NCBI GenBank assembly: GCA_023258775.1
Contig: JALQWJ010000113.1
Location: forward strand, 1-5,560
DNA length: 5,560 bases
DNA from: Burkholderiaceae bacterium
Lineage (GTDB): Bacteria > Pseudomonadota > Gammaproteobacteria > Burkholderiales > Burkholderiaceae_E
Reading direction: 5' to 3'
In this document: one piece after another, positions 5,251 through 5,560 of the stretch
Layout: every line of letters starts with the position of its first letter
Numbering within the stretch: the first letter of the stretch is position 1
Program-made: the position numbers and the translations under genes
Notes under the pieces: generated by a model
What the model was told of the DNA's origin: nothing
The model's input: the letters and a program-made list of their open reading frames with translations, nothing else
Database searches by the model: none

Positions 5251-5252
5251 CG

Positions 5253-5259
5253 TATCATA
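5253..5259. promoter_or_regulatory. Overlapping two-strand -10-like element between yceF and yceD
   Basis: TATCATA gives TATCAT on the plus strand (5253-5258) and TATGAT on the minus strand (5259-5254); each matches TATAAT at five of six positions. Predicted starts fall near 5265 for yceD and near 5247 for yceF. Neither strand has a good -35 at 16-18 bp. The minus-strand start lies downstream of GTG 5251, which argues for the yceF start at 5224. Confidence 0.35.
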
Positions 5260-5292
5260 GAGCGATGAGACAACAAGTGACATTGGATCCCG

Positions 5293-5560
5293 ATGAGCCT
5301 TCAAACGGCTGACTGGAACGCTCGATCCTTAGCGCTGATGAATTGGATCGAGCACGGTGGGGTTTTCGATGCAAGGATTGAAGTCGACGCCTTGCCCAAA
5401 GAAATGCCCAGGCTTTATGCACTTTCGCAATATAGCCCGCGTGAACCGATGCGATGGCGGGCAAGCGGTTTGAGCGACTTAGCCCTTGCCGAACGCCGCC
5501 ATTGGCTTAGGCTTGAAGCAAGCGCGCAGCTAATCCTAATCTGTCAACGTTGCATGCATC
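5293..5560 (+). CDS. yceD: DUF177/YceD family protein, N-terminal part (cut by window edge)
   Basis: DUF177 proteins are linked to 23S rRNA accumulation and large-subunit assembly in bacteria and plastids; their biochemical role is not settled. Only the first 89 residues are here, starting MSLQTADWNARS. The reading frame stays open to the window end. The recognisable parts are the early RFDARIEV-like strand (VFDARIEV, 24-31), a middle region rich in short strands (MRWRASG, HWLRLEASAQL), and the CQRC motif (84-87), the first half of the Cys pair typical of the family. ATG 5293 is the only start, because an in-frame TGA lies at 5278-5280. A weak GGA lies five bases upstream. The divergent position from yceF matches E. 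coli, where rpmF, plsX and fabH follow. That downstream order is expected but lies outside this window. Confidence 0.88.
   Translation, partial: MSLQTADWNARSLALMNWIEHGGVFDARIEVDALPKEMPRLYALSQYSPREPMRWRASGLSDLALAERRHWLRLEASAQLILICQRCMH

Overview
The window carries the rne-rluC ... yceF-yceD block of a proteobacterial chromosome and most resembles a betaproteobacterium of the order Burkholderiales. Two things support this. First, an N-terminal RNase E gene, an RluC-type pseudouridine synthase gene, a Maf/YceF gene and a DUF177 (YceD) gene lie in the same order and orientations as in Escherichia coli. Second, four genes sit between rluC and yceF (HAD phosphatase, small Rieske protein, short SppA-type peptidase, RsmI-like methyltransferase). 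From memory this insertion is the usual betaproteobacterial arrangement, but I could not search for it. By eye the base composition is moderately GC-rich and even across the genes, with no sign of recent transfer.

Layout. Positions 1-331 (minus strand) hold the first 110 codons of rne. Positions 332-740 hold no convincing gene. This is the divergent rne/rluC control region, with a striking set of competing inverted repeats next to the rne ribosome binding site, a tandem CCGTCAA repeat, several short hairpins and an overlapping two-strand -10-like element. Positions 741-3807 (plus strand) form a compact probable operon: rluC, HAD phosphatase, Rieske protein, S49 peptidase. The last three are joined by 4-bp and 8-bp overlaps. 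Positions 3748-5224 (minus strand) hold yceF (Maf) followed by the RsmI-like methyltransferase gene. These two overlap by 41 bp, and the methyltransferase gene runs 60 bp into the 3' end of the peptidase gene on the other strand. Positions 5225-5292 are a short divergent promoter region with a perfect 10-bp palindrome. Positions 5293-5560 (plus strand) begin yceD, which runs off the window and would normally be followed by rpmF, plsX and fabH.

How the genes fit together. Most have RNA- or ribosome-linked roles: RNA decay and rRNA processing (RNase E), 23S rRNA pseudouridylation (RluC), probable 16S-type methylation (RsmI-like), removal of modified nucleotides (YceF) and a 23S rRNA/ribosome-linked factor (YceD). 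The Rieske protein and the membrane peptidase are the outliers, and their roles beside rluC are unexplained. I see no mobile element, CRISPR array, tRNA or rRNA. The most unusual features are the mutually exclusive pairings in the rne leader, the apparent lack of a ribosome binding site for rluC, and the promoter-like symmetry shared by both divergent regions. No wholly new system is evident.
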